Assembly (NCBI GenBank): GCA_964020975.1
Contig: OZ026612.1
Span: 49,298,943 to 49,362,942 of the forward strand
Reading direction: 5' to 3'
DNA from: Hermodice carunculata
Taxonomy: Eukaryota > Annelida > Polychaeta > Eunicida > Amphinomidae
Length of the DNA stretch: 64,000 nucleotides
Below the pieces are notes generated by a model. That model searched no databases, was not told the origin of the DNA, and saw only the letters and a list, made by a program, of their open reading frames with translations. The translations under genes were made by a program, and so were the position numbers. This document shows positions 1 through 11,622 of the stretch, in pieces (the stretch's first letter is position 1; every line of letters begins with the position of its first letter).

Positions 1-770
1 AAAAGCACCAGGCAAAGCCATTGACTTGATGTTAATCTGACCACAAAAGGACATATTTCAACATTTGCAACCCATCCACTCTGCCACTCAACTTTTGTCT
101 ATGCAGATTTTCACAACTGAAAAAAATGTGTCATGCCATAACTTGAGCATAAGAAATATCACTGCATGTCTAGAAAGGTATTGTCATGGGCAATAGCATC
201 CCCTGTATGTAATTCATCCAATTATTATGAAACCAAATATTGGTTTATTGTTTCAGTGATTTATTGAAACCACAGCAAATGACAGTGATGAAAAAGGGAG
301 AGTTGCTTGTAATTGGATGAGGATTCCATGTGGATGTTTACCTCAGGATACTGTCCAGTTATGTTGATTTAATAGAGTGTGGTTGTTGCCATGGGTGTCA
401 ACTAATCATGCTTATACTAATCATCATGGCACATCATACCAAGTCCTTTGATGTTTGATTGAAAGAAAATAATGCTTCAAGATCATGTTATGTGATTAGG
501 GATATATAATGTTGAAAAATGCTGCTGCAAGCAAGTTTTGATGTTTACACTCTCTCGTTAAGGTACCTCTGTAATGAGAAGACCAAAAAACCTGCAATGT
601 GAAATCATAGAAAGAAATGGCACTAACCCTATTGCATGGTCTTCATGCAATCACTGTTAGGCAGAACCACCTGCTGCTGTAGTAAGTTGTGAAAATTTTA
701 GTTTCCATTGTGCAGGTTTATTTCATTTTAAGAAAGTGAAAAACACAATGGTTATTTGAAGTCATATTCA
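1..770. other. No gene or repeat recognised
   Basis: AT-rich unique-looking DNA. No frame has recognisable protein homology and I see no inverted or tandem repeat of note. Confidence 0.5.
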
Positions 771-865
771 TGTATGCATGCATGTATGTATGTATGTATG
801 TATGTATGTATGTATGTATGTATGTATGTATGTATGTATGTATGTATGTATGCATGTATGTATGT
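771..865. repeat. (TATG)n microsatellite
   Basis: About 23 tetranucleotide units with TGCATG interruptions at both ends. The 104-codon minus-strand frame through it (YIHT repeats) is an artefact of the repeat. Confidence 0.95.
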
Positions 866-1375
866 GAGAGAAATGATGATGCCAGGAGACAGGTGCTAGA
901 TTTTAATTTCAGAGTACGTGAGCTGCTGTGACAGTCAGGACAATATGTGTAAAGAGACCATTGTGCTCTTGCCACTTTACTACAGCAAGAGATGTTTGGT
1001 TGCAGTGTAAACTTGCCGCAACACCAGGTCAATGCTGGCAGTGTTTGCAGTTGCAGGACGAATTACTTGATCTCTCCATGCTGTGTAAACCAAGTGGCTG
1101 AACCAACTCACTGCTTCTATGGCTCCCGCACATTTTAGCTGCTGACAGAACAAGCGGTTTTGGCCCATAGAATCTGCTCATTTACTCTTCACAGTTAGTT
1201 CACTTTTAGCCAGTTTATAGCAGTGGAGTGCTATGGTAAAGAATTTAGTATGCAAGCACCATCAGAAGAAACTTAATTTTGTTGGCTTTATCATGTGTAG
1301 CAACTTTACTTGGTGTTCTTGCAATGATGTAGACACATACATCATGACCAATTTTCCTTTCCATGTGCTTACCTG
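866..1375. other. No gene recognised
   Basis: Only a 62-codon minus-strand frame (980-1168) without known motifs. Confidence 0.45.
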
Positions 1376-1528
1376 GGTCATGTTGTCTTGTTAGGTCCCA
1401 TCTACAATTCTCATTATTATTATTCTTTTCATTTTTTATTCATTACTGTTGAAATTAATCAGAAACATTGAATCAGATAACATTTGACCAGCAGCCAGTT
1501 TTGGTTGGCTTAAGGTGCAACAGATTAA
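1376..1528 (-). mobile_element. TTAA MITE family A, decayed fragment
   Basis: Keeps the hairpin-distal half of family A: the 'taggtcccatctacaattct' phrase, then 'cattactgttgaaatta', 'catttgacca' and a terminal TTAA at 1525-1528. The hairpin arm and the other terminus are not recognisable. Confidence 0.7.
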
Positions 1529-1584
1529 CGAAACTGAATGAGCATATCATGGTGATCATGAAGAATGCTTAGACACTGAAGAAC

Positions 1585-2330
1585 GTGCAACTGTTTCAAG
1601 GCACTTTGACCTATTTCCATAAATTGCATGTATGTGTGCAACTGTTTCAAGGCACTTTGCACCTAATTCCATCAATTGCATGTGTGTGTGCAACTGTTTT
1701 GAGACACTTTCTGCTACAGGAATGGGGACTTCTTTCCATATATTGCATTTTTGGAACTATGTGAAGGCACTTCTGGCTGTGAAAACAGAAATCCGTTTCT
1801 ACATTGCAACTGTTTGAAGGTAGTGCACAAGAACAAAGATCTCTTTTTTGCGCATAAATGATGTGTACAACTGTTTGAAGGCAATATGTGCTGCAAGAAC
1901 AGGCATCTGTTTCTATAGTGCACTTAACATGATGTTTAGGTAACTCATCAAAGGTATCACATTTACTTAAACAGGGATCTGTCAATATTGCATGTATACA
2001 ACTGTTTGAAGGTACTCTGTGCTACAAGAACAGGCATCTGTTTCTATAGTGCATGGAACATGATGTTGGTAATTTTTCAAAGATGTCATGTTACACAGAC
2101 AGGGATCTGTTTCTGTAGCACACATAAATGAAGTATGCAACTGTTTGAAGGCACTCCATGCTTCAAGAACAGGAATCTGTTTCAAATGTACTTGTAACAT
2201 GATGGAGATAACTGTTTGAAGGTTTTATGTTACAGAAACAGGGATCTGTTTCTATGTTGCATCTATGCAATTGTTTGAAAGCACTCCATGTTTGAAGAAT
2301 AAGGATCTGTTTCCATATAATGCCAGCTAG
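1585..2330. repeat. Diverged minisatellite, CAACTGTTTGAAGGCA units
   Basis: The phrase CAACTGTTTSAAGGCA recurs at roughly 1588, 1639, 1690, 1866, 1990, 2138 and 2268. It is interleaved with ACAGGSATCTGTTTCTATAG. Spacing varies between about 50 and 150 bp, so this looks like an old array with higher-order units. The three short frames read through it (61-112 codons) repeat the same peptides and are not genes. Confidence 0.85.
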
Positions 2331-4332
2331 AAGAGCAATTCCCTTCTATGTCTAATTTTGCCATTGATTTATTCTTAATATTTAGATGCAACAAAAGAAG
2401 TTGTAATGTTGCATGTCTTATAGGTCCCCATGTATATTGGATTATACTTATATCTGCAGACAGGGAATAGACTGGTACGATAGAGTAACTAGAGACAATA
2501 AGGAATCATATTATCTCTGTATTATCATTTGGTATGCAGTGTTTGATCCTTTAGGGCAAAAACAGAAAAGATCATAAATAATGCATGTATCCTTGATAGG
2601 CTCAGATGGTCTGCTCCATAGTACTGTCTATTATCTTCCCAACAGAGCTACCTTTGGGTATATAGCAGTAAAAAAATGATGGTTCTAACAACAGGCCATG
2701 TGATTCTTGAAATATAGGTAATTTTTCCTTTTTTTTCATGGTGACCAGCTAAATTGGGGAGTTGTAGCTGTAGGTAATGTTCCTTTTTTCTTGTTGCTGA
2801 CAGAGTCTGATATTGTAGTCAATGGCTTTTAATGTTGCCTTTCCCTAGCTCGAAGCGCACAGGAGCCAGCTCATGCTTATAATTAGATTTGATTATCCAT
2901 ACTCTTGTGGTGGTTTGTACCTGTCACGTGCAATGAAAACTATGGCTATCCCATAGCACCTGCTGCACTATGACTGACAATTGTGGCAGGTTCTTTCTCT
3001 TTCCCCCTATTCATGAATAAAGAAAACATTTGTGAAGTGTCCATTTAAAGGTGGCAGAATGGTTTGGTGTACCAGGCCTTCCAGATGAGCATTGTTCACT
3101 TCCGTAGTCTCTCGAAGCTATAGATATTCATTTTTGGTGGTACATGTATGTACATGTACCTCCCAAAAACTAACACTTAGTATTGGTTTTTTTAATATTT
3201 GGAAGAAAATTATGTTTTATTTAAACCCATACAATTCTCATACAAACCAACATGTATCAGTTAACTTTTGTGTTACAACATGGAGTAGCATTGGGTGGCA
3301 GTTGCAGACAATGTTCATAGCACTAGTCGTTTTAATTTGGTTTTAACACTGTTTATTACAAAAAAACACAAACAAACAAAATCTGACAATGAGGAGACCA
3401 AAATATTGTCAGTAACTGCCACTTACTGCTAGATTTTGTTTCTCTCTTATTAAATTTGAAAAACAAAACAGAGAAAAAACACAGCAGGTTCTTTTTGTAT
3501 TTAAGCGAACATTTTTGTGTGCATAGACTAGAAATATACATATGTATATGTATTTGTTGGTGGATGCAGTCTTGCATGCATTCTCCATGTTATCAGTGAT
3601 TCAAGTGTGCTGTGTGGGTACATGCAGCTTTCTTCATAATAACATATTGTTATTTTCAGTGCCATTTCTTGGAAGAAGCTTTCAGAATCTTTGCTAGGTC
3701 AGAACATGCAGGCGTTTTTTTACGAGAAAGGGAAAAAAAGGCATCTGCTAGACATACTTGCAGAATTAGTTGAAAGGTTACATGGTACAATTGATGCCTT
3801 TCAACCATAGAAGTGCCAGGAAGTTATTGTAGAGTAGCCTCATGTCCACAAGGATTAGATGAATAACCTGAAGAGCAGACATGCTTGCACAGCTTACGTA
3901 TCATTATGATCAAAAGCAGAGTTAAACCTGGCTCCAGAGGCCATTCAGTGGTGCCTCCGAAAGATGGCCTCTCAAATGGTGGGCATTCAGTAGAGGTTTG
4001 ATAATATATAAAATGGTTTAGTGGCATTTTTGATTCTGCAGGCAGATACCTTCCATTCAGACTGTGATCATGGTGATCTTTCCTTGGTGTCTCATAGGTA
4101 GGCCTACAGATTTCATTATAGACCTGTGTCCTTGCGCAGTGTTTCGGTTGCTGGGAGTGTTGGCTGCCTGTCAAATATGTGTAACAAAGTTAACTCTTTC
4201 CTTGAGATTCAAGAAGCCTTTAGACAGTTCTCTTGGCTCTTGTTTTTATTCACTCACCACATCATGTCTATGGCAGTCTGTTGTGGCAAAATATGGAAGA
4301 TTATTAAAAGACAGTAATAGTAAACAAAAGAC
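2331..4332. other. 2 kb with nothing recognised
   Basis: Longest frames are 84 codons (3092-3346 +) and 116 codons (3824-4174 -). Neither has a motif I recognise. There are T-rich patches near 2720 and 2785. Confidence 0.45.
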
Positions 4333-4576
4333 TTAACTCCCCCCCCCCCCCCCCCGCATTAAGACTCAATCAACAGCTTTCCTTGGCATGGGTTCAATAC
4401 TAGTGCCCAACCCATGCTGAGGAAAGCTGTTGACCTTCGGCATATTACCTTGATAGGTCTCATCTACAACTCACAGCCAAATTGATTTTCATTACTGTTG
4501 AAATTAGTTGAAAACACTGAAGCAGACGACATTTGAGCACCATCCGGTTTAGGCTGGTTTAAGGAAGAAAGGGTAA
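4333..4576 (-). mobile_element. TTAA MITE family A
   Basis: Left TTAA at 4333-4336. The internal hairpin runs 4369-4433 (arms around CAACAGCTTTCCT and AGGAAAGCTGTTG). Then come the family body and an end GAAAGGGTAAAA, in which the right TTAA has mutated. The C-rich terminal inverted repeat has grown into a run of 17 C. Confidence 0.88.
4339..4355. repeat. poly-C run inside a MITE terminus
   Basis: Seventeen consecutive C residues at the place where other family A copies have CCCTTTCCCCC. Confidence 0.95.
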
Positions 4577-5382
4577 AAGCAATATCTTCAGAGTTATACA
4601 CTGCCTCGTACTGGAGTGCAGACTTGTCAGACCACTGTCTGCATGTTTATTGAACAAACTGCTGTCTGGTCACTTGTAGGATTTCTTCATGGGAAGTAAA
4701 TTGTGTATGTTCTGGATTACTCAGTGAAGCAAGCTGGGTGAAGCTTTGCAGTAAGGCTGAGCCAAACAAATTAATATGTATTTGTTTGCCATTCTTGTCA
4801 CTGATTTGGTAAAACTCAGGACCACATGGGTTGGATGCTGTACATGAAATATTGTCATTTAAAGGCATTAATAATGATTAGTAATCAGAGGAAAACTATC
4901 AATTGATTATCAATCAAAATTAGTTCAACAACTGCTGCAGCTCTGCTGCAGATTTAATCTTATTTGGTCATACTGATCAGTGATAGAAAAAAGAAAAATT
5001 TGTCACTTGTCCACAGACAGGCAACTTCAGTAAAATTAGAATTGTTTCTAGTGAAATGTATATACAATTTGGGCAAGAGCAGTGGCTTAGCCATCACATA
5101 TATCACTTGTGTGGGACAAGTAACAGGACTGTATTTCAAACACTGCTGATGTGAATGGAGGTTCCAGTCCAAAACGTATTCTTGGATTAACTCTAAATTA
5201 GTCATAAATTGCTTGTTTATAAGTGATATGTTACAGTCAGTAATTATCTCAATAGTTTGACACCCTTGAATATCACACTCATTGACTGCCTCGAATTTAA
5301 CACACATTGACTGTGAATGGGCCTAGAACTACCTTTGAATACATATATGGTAGACAGAGTTCGAAGTTTTGATATCTAAATT
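4577..5382. other. No gene recognised
   Basis: Frames of 73 codons (4647-4868 -) and 115 codons (4960-5307 -) show no familiar domain. Confidence 0.45.
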
Positions 5383-5681
5383 AAACTGGATGACTATTGA
5401 AGAAATAATAAATTTGAAAAAGCATTGTTAGTGTGGAAGTCCCTGAATGGTTTACTTCCAGATTATATGCAAAACATGTTTAAGTATATTTCTGAAGTAC
5501 ACAATGTAAATCTGAGATCTGTTGCCAATAATTGTCCTTATTTTGAGAAACCGAAGTCAAAGTACATGTAACAGTTACTTTATTAGCTGCTCTGGGTCCA
5601 TTATATGGAATCCTTGCCCAAGGGAGTAACAGATGCAAGAACTGTCCAGAAGTTTAAAAAACTGTGTACAAAACACATTTT
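5383..5681 (+). pseudogene. Non-LTR retrotransposon (LINE) reverse-transcriptase C-terminal remnant
   Basis: Translated on the plus strand, the segment reads WMTIEE, then FEKALLVWKSLNGLLPDYM, then SEVHNVNLRSVANNCPY, then a WN/SLPKGVTDARTVQKFKK block. This is the order seen at the end of ORF2 in many invertebrate non-LTR elements (W-M, hydrophobic V-K-LNG-PDYM, HN-LRS, S-G-WNSLP, F-K). CR1/Jockey-like elements are typical carriers. The blocks lie in different frames: there is a shift near the WMTIEE block, stop codons after the PY block, and another shift around WNSLP. The piece covers only about 95 residues of a protein normally near 900. No endonuclease or catalytic reverse-transcriptase part is present upstream. 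I judge it a dead 5'-truncated copy; the clade is not certain. Confidence 0.72.
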
Positions 5682-5839
5682 GGACTTATGTATATATATA
5701 TTAAATCAGTACACGATTATATGGCACCCTTGAATTCCTCGCCAGTAGCATGTTGAACAGTTTTGTTTTGATAACCAATGGGCAGTACGTGAATTTTCCC
5801 CGATTAATCCAACAATTGATGTCAATAATGACTGCTAAA

Positions 5840-6260
5840 TTTGGTCACAATGCCAAGTATGAAGTGAGCTCATTCTTCTGTCAAGGTCACAGGGGCCAAC
5901 TTTGTTAGTTCATCTATCCACATTTGCTCTGATTGTGATGAGTTAATTAGAATGCAAAGAGCTACCTCAATCAAATGTGGTATGTTAAACCGCCTTATTT
6001 ATAGCTTGGATGCATGGGATTGCATGACAGTGACCATGACCATCTTTGAAGGTTACAGGGGCCAGCTTTGTCAAATGTATGGCTTCTTCATTCTTTTAAT
6101 GATAACTCAATAAAAAAATCCCAAAAAACTATCTCCTCCAAAAATGGTGTGCAGAACCCTTTAACAGAGAGCTTGGATTGCATCGCAGGTGGATGACATT
6201 AACCCTGTTTTAAGGTCACAGTAGTCACCTTTGGTAATTGAAGCAGTGTTAGCATGATGA
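5840..6260. repeat. Diverged tandem units with AAGGTCACAGGGGCCA-type phrases
   Basis: Phrases 'caaggtcacaggggccaactttg' (5882), 'gaaggttacaggggccagcttt' (6048) and 'aaggtcacagtagtcaccttt' (6212) recur about every 165 bp, each followed by similar text. This looks like an old member of the tandem-unit elements. I could not find its ends. Confidence 0.55.
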
Positions 6261-6579
6261 CTTGAGAATGGAAGAAGCTTCTTATGCAAAATATGGTACT
6301 TGTGTTCCTTTTATCAGTGTTTTTGGTGGTGTTGCAGATGATTGGCTGTGACCTTTATTTCAAGTTGACATAGGTCAAATTTATCAAAGCACACACAGTA
6401 AATCTGACAGTTGTTTATAACTTGATATTTGGTGTATATGAACAGCTGTATCCACGGTTCATACACATGTCTGGCCACAAATTTCAAGACTTTTTCAAGA
6501 CAAAATCAGTTTGATTCCATCAAAATTGTATGAAACATTTCCATTATATATGTTGCTCTAGGCATTTTATTGTGATTGC

Positions 6580-6838
6580 TTAGAATGTCTTGACTTGCTT
6601 AGAATGTCTTGACTTGCTTAGAATGTCTTGACATAAATGACAACCATTCAGCTGCTGTCCATCAAAAAAAAATAAGTAAAAAAAAGAACAAACAAACCAA
6701 CAATAGCAACAACACATCAAAAGTAGGTGGACAGACATCAGACATAAATGACAACCATTCATGTGCTGTCCACTAAAAAAAAAAAAAAGGGGGGGGGGGG
6801 GACCCAGTAACAGATCAAAAGTGGATGGACAGACATCA
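6580..6838. repeat. Short local duplications and poly-G
   Basis: GCTTAGAATGTCTTGACTT occurs three times in a row (6580-6632). Then a unit of about 110 bp (ACATAAATGACAACCATTCA ... GTGGACAGACATCA) occurs twice (about 6631-6740 and 6742-6838). The second unit carries a G13 tract at 6789-6801. Confidence 0.85.
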
Positions 6839-7578
6839 TAATCCCCAATCTTTGCATTTTTGATCCTGAAAAGTCCTTGTATATGCTCTGAGACATGGGA
6901 TATAGAGTATCTGCATCCATACAGATTCAGTTTGAAAATGCTGGTTATCTGTAAATACCATGACTACAAAGTAAAAGGTCCCACAGACAGCAATTGGATA
7001 ACTATTGATATTTACCCACATGAGGAGTCCAATGGCCTTTCAGATGCCAAGTACTCACAGATTATTGAAATCCCTTTTGGTCAGCCTTCAGTTCTATTGT
7101 TGATACATGCAGTCTGTAGATTTCTCATGTGTTCAGTCAGTCAAGATCTGTTGGGTTCATTTCATTCATTTTTATGTGATAGCAGTTCAAAAAAGGGGAA
7201 AGAACCAGCCAAGTGTACATTGAAAAGCAAAAATATCAAATGACTTTTGCTACAGTTTTGTCATGTCGCAAAATAGTACCTTTCTCCACCACAATAGGTT
7301 GATCTCATGCTGAGATTAAGATTCCGTGTGCTCTCAAGACCATGGAAGTGCATGATGCTGAATACTCTCTATATCCATGTAGATCTGTCTCATGCACCAT
7401 GCAGAGGTGACTTGTGAAGCGGAGCACATAACCCATAATTCCCCAGCCTTCTTTTTGTTGGTTTCCATATGTCACTCACTGAGTGTTGAAATTGTTTCTG
7501 GTGGTGTTAATTGGGTGATCTTGATACGTTCATCAAGATAGCCTCCCTATTTAAATCGGTTGTTTGCCATGTCAACTT
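6839..7578. other. No gene recognised
   Basis: A 127-codon frame (6860-7243 +) is the longest here. It has no motif, signal peptide or repeat that I recognise and no evident splice context, so I do not call it a gene. Confidence 0.45.
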
Positions 7579-8260
7579 ATGCCCCCCTCCTACCGGAGGA
7601 GGGGCATATAGTAATCACTTTTTCCGTCTGACCGTCCCCATTTTGTGTCGTGGCTATATTTCACTTGTCCGTCAACTTAGATTGATGAAACTTTACACAC
7701 AGGTGCATCAGGACATAAGGGTGTGTCATGTACCAAAAGTAGGTCACCAGCTTAAGTATCTGGGTAACAGTGATATATTCTTGTAAAATCCTGTCCGGGC
7801 TATAATTCCTTTACTATATAACTTAGATTAATGAAACTTTACACACAGATGCATCTGCATAAGGGTCTACCATGTACCAAAAGTAGGTCACTAGGTGAAG
7901 TATCTGGGTAACAGTGACATATCCTTATAACATTGTGTCCAGGCTATAATTCCTTTACTATTTAACTTAGTTTCATGAAATTCACACACACATATGTTTT
8001 GACCTAAAGGTGTGTCATGAAACAAAAGTAGGTTACTAGGTCAAGTATCTTGGTCTCGATGATACACTCATGTAAAATACATGACACTCAATGTCCTGGC
8101 TGTAATTCTGTTGTGCTTCAAGCTAGAGTAGTGAAACTTTACACACAGGTGCATCTGGCTATTAGGGTGTGTCATGTACCAAAAGTTGGTCACCTGGGTC
8201 ACAGTATCATATTCTTGTAAAATTGTGTCCAGGCTGTAATTCCTTACTACTGTAAATGTG
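7579..8260 (+). mobile_element. Tandem-unit element, family F (copy 1)
   Basis: A C-rich/G-rich palindromic head (7579-7607, ATGCCCC ... GGGGCAT) is followed by 'atagtaatcactttttccgt' with short CCGT repeats. Then come about four units of roughly 144 bp: TTAATGAAACTTTACACACA, then GTACCAAAAGTAGGTCAC, then GTATCTGGGTAACAGTGACA. The layout (head palindrome, microsatellite, minisatellite) resembles bivalve tandem-repeat-containing elements of the pearl/HINE type. The 3' end is not resolved. Confidence 0.75.
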
Positions 8261-9064
8261 TCTTTTTGTCCAGATCAACTTTCTAGTAGGCATTACCCTA
8301 TTCCACAGTCCGAACTCTGTATTCTCCATAAGCTAACCTGTCCCTGTCTAACCTATACACATATGGAAGTACTCTTGTCCATATTGTACACGTTCCTGTG
8401 TAAAATGTTGACATATGCTGTATTAGCCCAAATAAATTAAAGGGTCTTCAGCAGTTAACTACACAGAACATGTTTTGGAGCATATACCTGTACATGTCTG
8501 AGTAGTGGCTCCTTGTCTTAGCAAAATATTCAGCAAAGACAACCCACATAATGATGAATACATATGAATGTGGCAAATGATGAATTAGCTAAATACGTGA
8601 AGTTTTGCTTATAAATGCAGAGCTTCATTATGAAACAAGAATACCTGTCAAACAAACCATAATTACTAAATTTGTGCAGTACAGGTTCAGATAAGAACAA
8701 ATTGACTTACCCTTGAATCAGTATGTACCCTTTCTAGCTGGATAGCTTATCCCTGTTAAAACACATGCCAGAGTATAACTGAAGTAGAAACAAACTGGGG
8801 CATAATATTCAGTTCCAGTGATTGTAAAATAAACAGTTGCAGCTAGACCACCTGTACAAATCAAGGGAAATCCTAACAAGGACTGCAACAATGTACATCC
8901 TGCACTAGAAATGTAAAGCAAACTCCATGATGACACCCACTCCTCACTTTGAAAGTCTCCAAACAGTTAAGCTCTCTTTCACTGCCAACCCTGAGCCAAT
9001 GTTTCAACACAATGTGTCAGGTTTGTGACATTTGAGAAAGTACTGTTAATTTTGAGTGATTTTT
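8261..9064. other. No gene recognised
   Basis: Unique-looking AT-rich sequence. The longest frame is 72 codons (8718-8936 -). Confidence 0.45.
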
Positions 9065-9398
9065 AGCTCTGCTGACTTGTCAGTCAGCAGAGCTTATAGA
9101 ATCTGTTTGCGTCCGTCTGTCCGTCCGTCCTTCCGTACGTCCGTCGTTAGACTTTTTATATTTTCGACTTTTTCTCAAAAACCGCTACATAGAATGTTTT
9201 GATTTTGCACATGGATGATCCCCAGGTGGACCTCTACCAAGTTTGCGAAGGAGATGATGATGCAATAATTTTTCTATTTTTTATGAATTTTTTAATTTTT
9301 TTTTTGAAAAAAATTAAAATTTCTTCATCTTAAGAACTACAAAGCCAATTGCTTTGATATTGCACATAGGGTCATCTGGGGTCAACTAGTTCTTATTT

Positions 9399-9417
9399 TG
9401 GCCACCAGGTGGCGCTG
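9399..9417 (+). promoter_or_regulatory. CTCF-like motif in element copy a, unit 1
   Basis: TGGCCACCAGGTGGCGCTG differs at two of 19 positions from the familiar bilaterian CTCF core (TGGCCACCAGGGGGCGCTA). It sits at the same place in every unit of this family. Binding is inferred, not shown. Confidence 0.5.
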
Positions 9418-9622
9418 TGATTTTTACTATTTTTTATGAATTATTGCCTGTTAAGGCTGTTTTCGACTTCTTCTCCAGAACGGCTGAACAGAATTGCTTA
9501 AAATTTTATCAGAATATAGTTGGACATTAGACAATGAAAGTTTGCAAAAATAATATGGATATGTTAATTTTAGGCAAAGTTATGGGATATCAAACTTCGC
9601 AACTGTAAGGAAGTGCTGCAGC

Positions 9623-9626
<4 letters not shown>

Positions 9627-9662
<36 letters not shown>
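9627..9662. repeat. (TA)n microsatellite
   Basis: About 17 dinucleotide units, lying between the two long units of element copy a. Confidence 0.95.
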
Positions 9663-9665
<3 letters not shown>

Positions 9666-9933
9666 ATACAGTGCATATATTACACTATTGTATTTACCCT
9701 TTTGACTTCTCAAAAACCGCTGTATGGAATGTTTTGATTTTGCACATGGATGTTACCCAGGTGAACCTCTACCAAGTTTGCGAAGGAGATGATGATGCAA
9801 TAATTTTTCTATATTTAATGAATTTTTTAATTTATTTTTTGAAAAAAAAAAAAAATTCTTCATCTCAAGAACTATCTGGCCAATTGCTTTGATATTGCAC
9901 ATAGGGTCACCTGGGGTCAACTAGTTCTCATTT

Positions 9934-9952
9934 TGGCCACCAGGTGGCACTG
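9934..9952 (+). promoter_or_regulatory. CTCF-like motif in element copy a, unit 2
   Basis: TGGCCACCAGGTGGCACTG. It has one extra change relative to unit 1, in the GGCGC core. Confidence 0.45.
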
Positions 9953-10794
9953 CAATTTTTTCCTATTTTTTTTTAATGATTTTTTTGCGTGTTAAGGCTA
10001 TTTTCGACTTCTTCCACAGAACAGCATGATAGAATTGCTTAAAATTTTATCAAAATGTAGTTGGACATTAGGCAATGAAAGTTTGCGAAAATAATGTGGA
10101 TATGTTAATTTTTGACAAAGTTATGCGATATGAGACTTTGTGACTGTAAGTGAGTGCTGCCACTGTACACCGGCAGCCATTGAAACAGCAAGGTATGTCA
10201 ATTGATAATACATGTACTTCCATCAGCAGAGCTTATAGAATCCGTTTGCATCTGTCATCCATCCGTCTGTCCGTCCTTCGTCTTTCCGCAAAATTTATTT
10301 GAAGGACAAACTTTGCTACCACTCCACATACATGTATATAGCTGTACAAATCTAGACTGTAGTCCATGTGTTCCAATACTGTAAAAGCAGATCCCAGTCA
10401 GCAGAGCACAGGATCATCATGATCCTCTTGTTTATTGAGTAAACGTGCATTTAGGTATGTTGTCAAAACAATTTTTCTTAACATGATTTTAAGTACAATT
10501 AGGCAAACTTGTACCTGTCTTAGGCTGCTACTTGCTACCAATAGGGCCGGGGGGTTGGGGGGTTTACCTGACAGAAAACATATAAGCCTAAAATGTCTGA
10601 AAGTGAATATTAAAACAGAATGATGCCAAAAGATAAAATTATGTAGCAAAACAGACAAGTCTAAAAACTAAAATTATTGTAGCCAAACTTTCTAATAATC
10701 TTTGGATATTAACAGCAAAATTTATAGGGCAAGTCAGAAAAGAATGCAAGTCATTTGTATTTAAGTCAAGAGAATGCAATGAAAATATAATATT

Positions 10795-11070
10795 TCTTAA
10801 CTTAGATTAATGAAACTCTACACACAGATGCATCTACACATAAGGGTTTGTCATGTACCAAAAATAGGTCACTAGGTCAAGTATCTGGATCACAGTGACA
10901 TATCCTAATAAAACCATGTCCAGGCTATAATTCCTTTACTATTTAATTTAGTTTCTTGAAACTTCACACACACACTTCATGCCCGGGCTGTAATTCTGTT
11001 GTTCTTCAACTTAGGATCATTAAACTTTTCACACCTGTGTATCTGGATACAAGAGTGTGTCATGTATAAC
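10795..11070 (+). mobile_element. Tandem-unit element, family F fragment
   Basis: About two units: 'ttaatgaaactctacacacagatgcatct', 'gtaccaaaaataggtcactaggtcaagtatctgg', then a diverged second unit. No head palindrome is visible. Confidence 0.75.
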
Positions 11071-11444
11071 AGTAGGTCCCATTAAATACTCACCCATCCG
11101 ATGACACAGAAACCCACCTAACCTGTCTCACTTTCCAACTGTTTCTGGATCTACAAGTGTGGAATATATTGTAGAAAACTGGAGAATTGTGGCTAATGTG
11201 ACTAATTTACAAGCAACAACCAAATGGCGAGGATCTGTGTGGGTGTAGATGGTATCAAGCCTAAGTCATATGAGCTTATACACTTGAAATCATTGACAAA
11301 GTAACTACAGAAAACTGAAGAAAATATGATATTGCTTGATTTTACTTCTGCTCATTCCTTGTTCATTGACTAAATCTGGATAGTTTCAAAATTTAGAAAG
11401 AAACATATTGATTTTGGGCTGAAAAAGTTCATACAGATTGATAA
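11071..11444. other. No gene or repeat recognised
   Basis: Unique-looking; no long frame. Confidence 0.45.
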
Positions 11445-11622
11445 TACAGTGGTCCCCCTCTTATGAGGCCACCCTGAAGAGGCCACCTCCTCTACAAAGG
11501 CCACTTCTCCATGCAGGAAGTATGGCATTTTCATTGTATTTTAACCCTCAAGAGGCCACTCCTCTTATAAGACCACTTTTCTAGTGCCTTTGTGGTGGCC
11601 TTATAAGAGGGGGACCACTGTA
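11445..11622. mobile_element. TA-flanked MITE, family TA-1
   Basis: TA duplications at 11445-11446 and 11621-11622 bound inverted ends CAGTGGTCCCCCTCTTAT / ATAAGAGGGGGACCACTG. The interior repeats GAGGCCAC four times, so nearly the whole element can fold. The TA target and CAGT terminus fit a Tc1/mariner-type MITE. Confidence 0.92.

Larger units (their letters stand above)
9065..10430 (+). mobile_element. Helentron/HINE-like element, copy a (CTCF-motif family)
   Basis: Starts with a perfect palindrome at 9065-9094 (13-bp arms AGCTCTGCTGACT / AGTCAGCAGAGCT), then GTCCGTCCGTCC-type repeats. Two units of about 540 bp begin near 9161 and 9697 (TTTTGATTTTGCACATGGATG). A second, partial head lies at 10222. 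The end is AGTCAGCAGAGC again, a hairpin AGGATCATcATGATCCT (10410-10426) and CTTG (10427-10430) before T. No Rep/helicase coding is present, so it is non-autonomous. The head piece repeated before a 3' hairpin matches the rolling-circle Helentron-associated layout. Confidence 0.8.
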
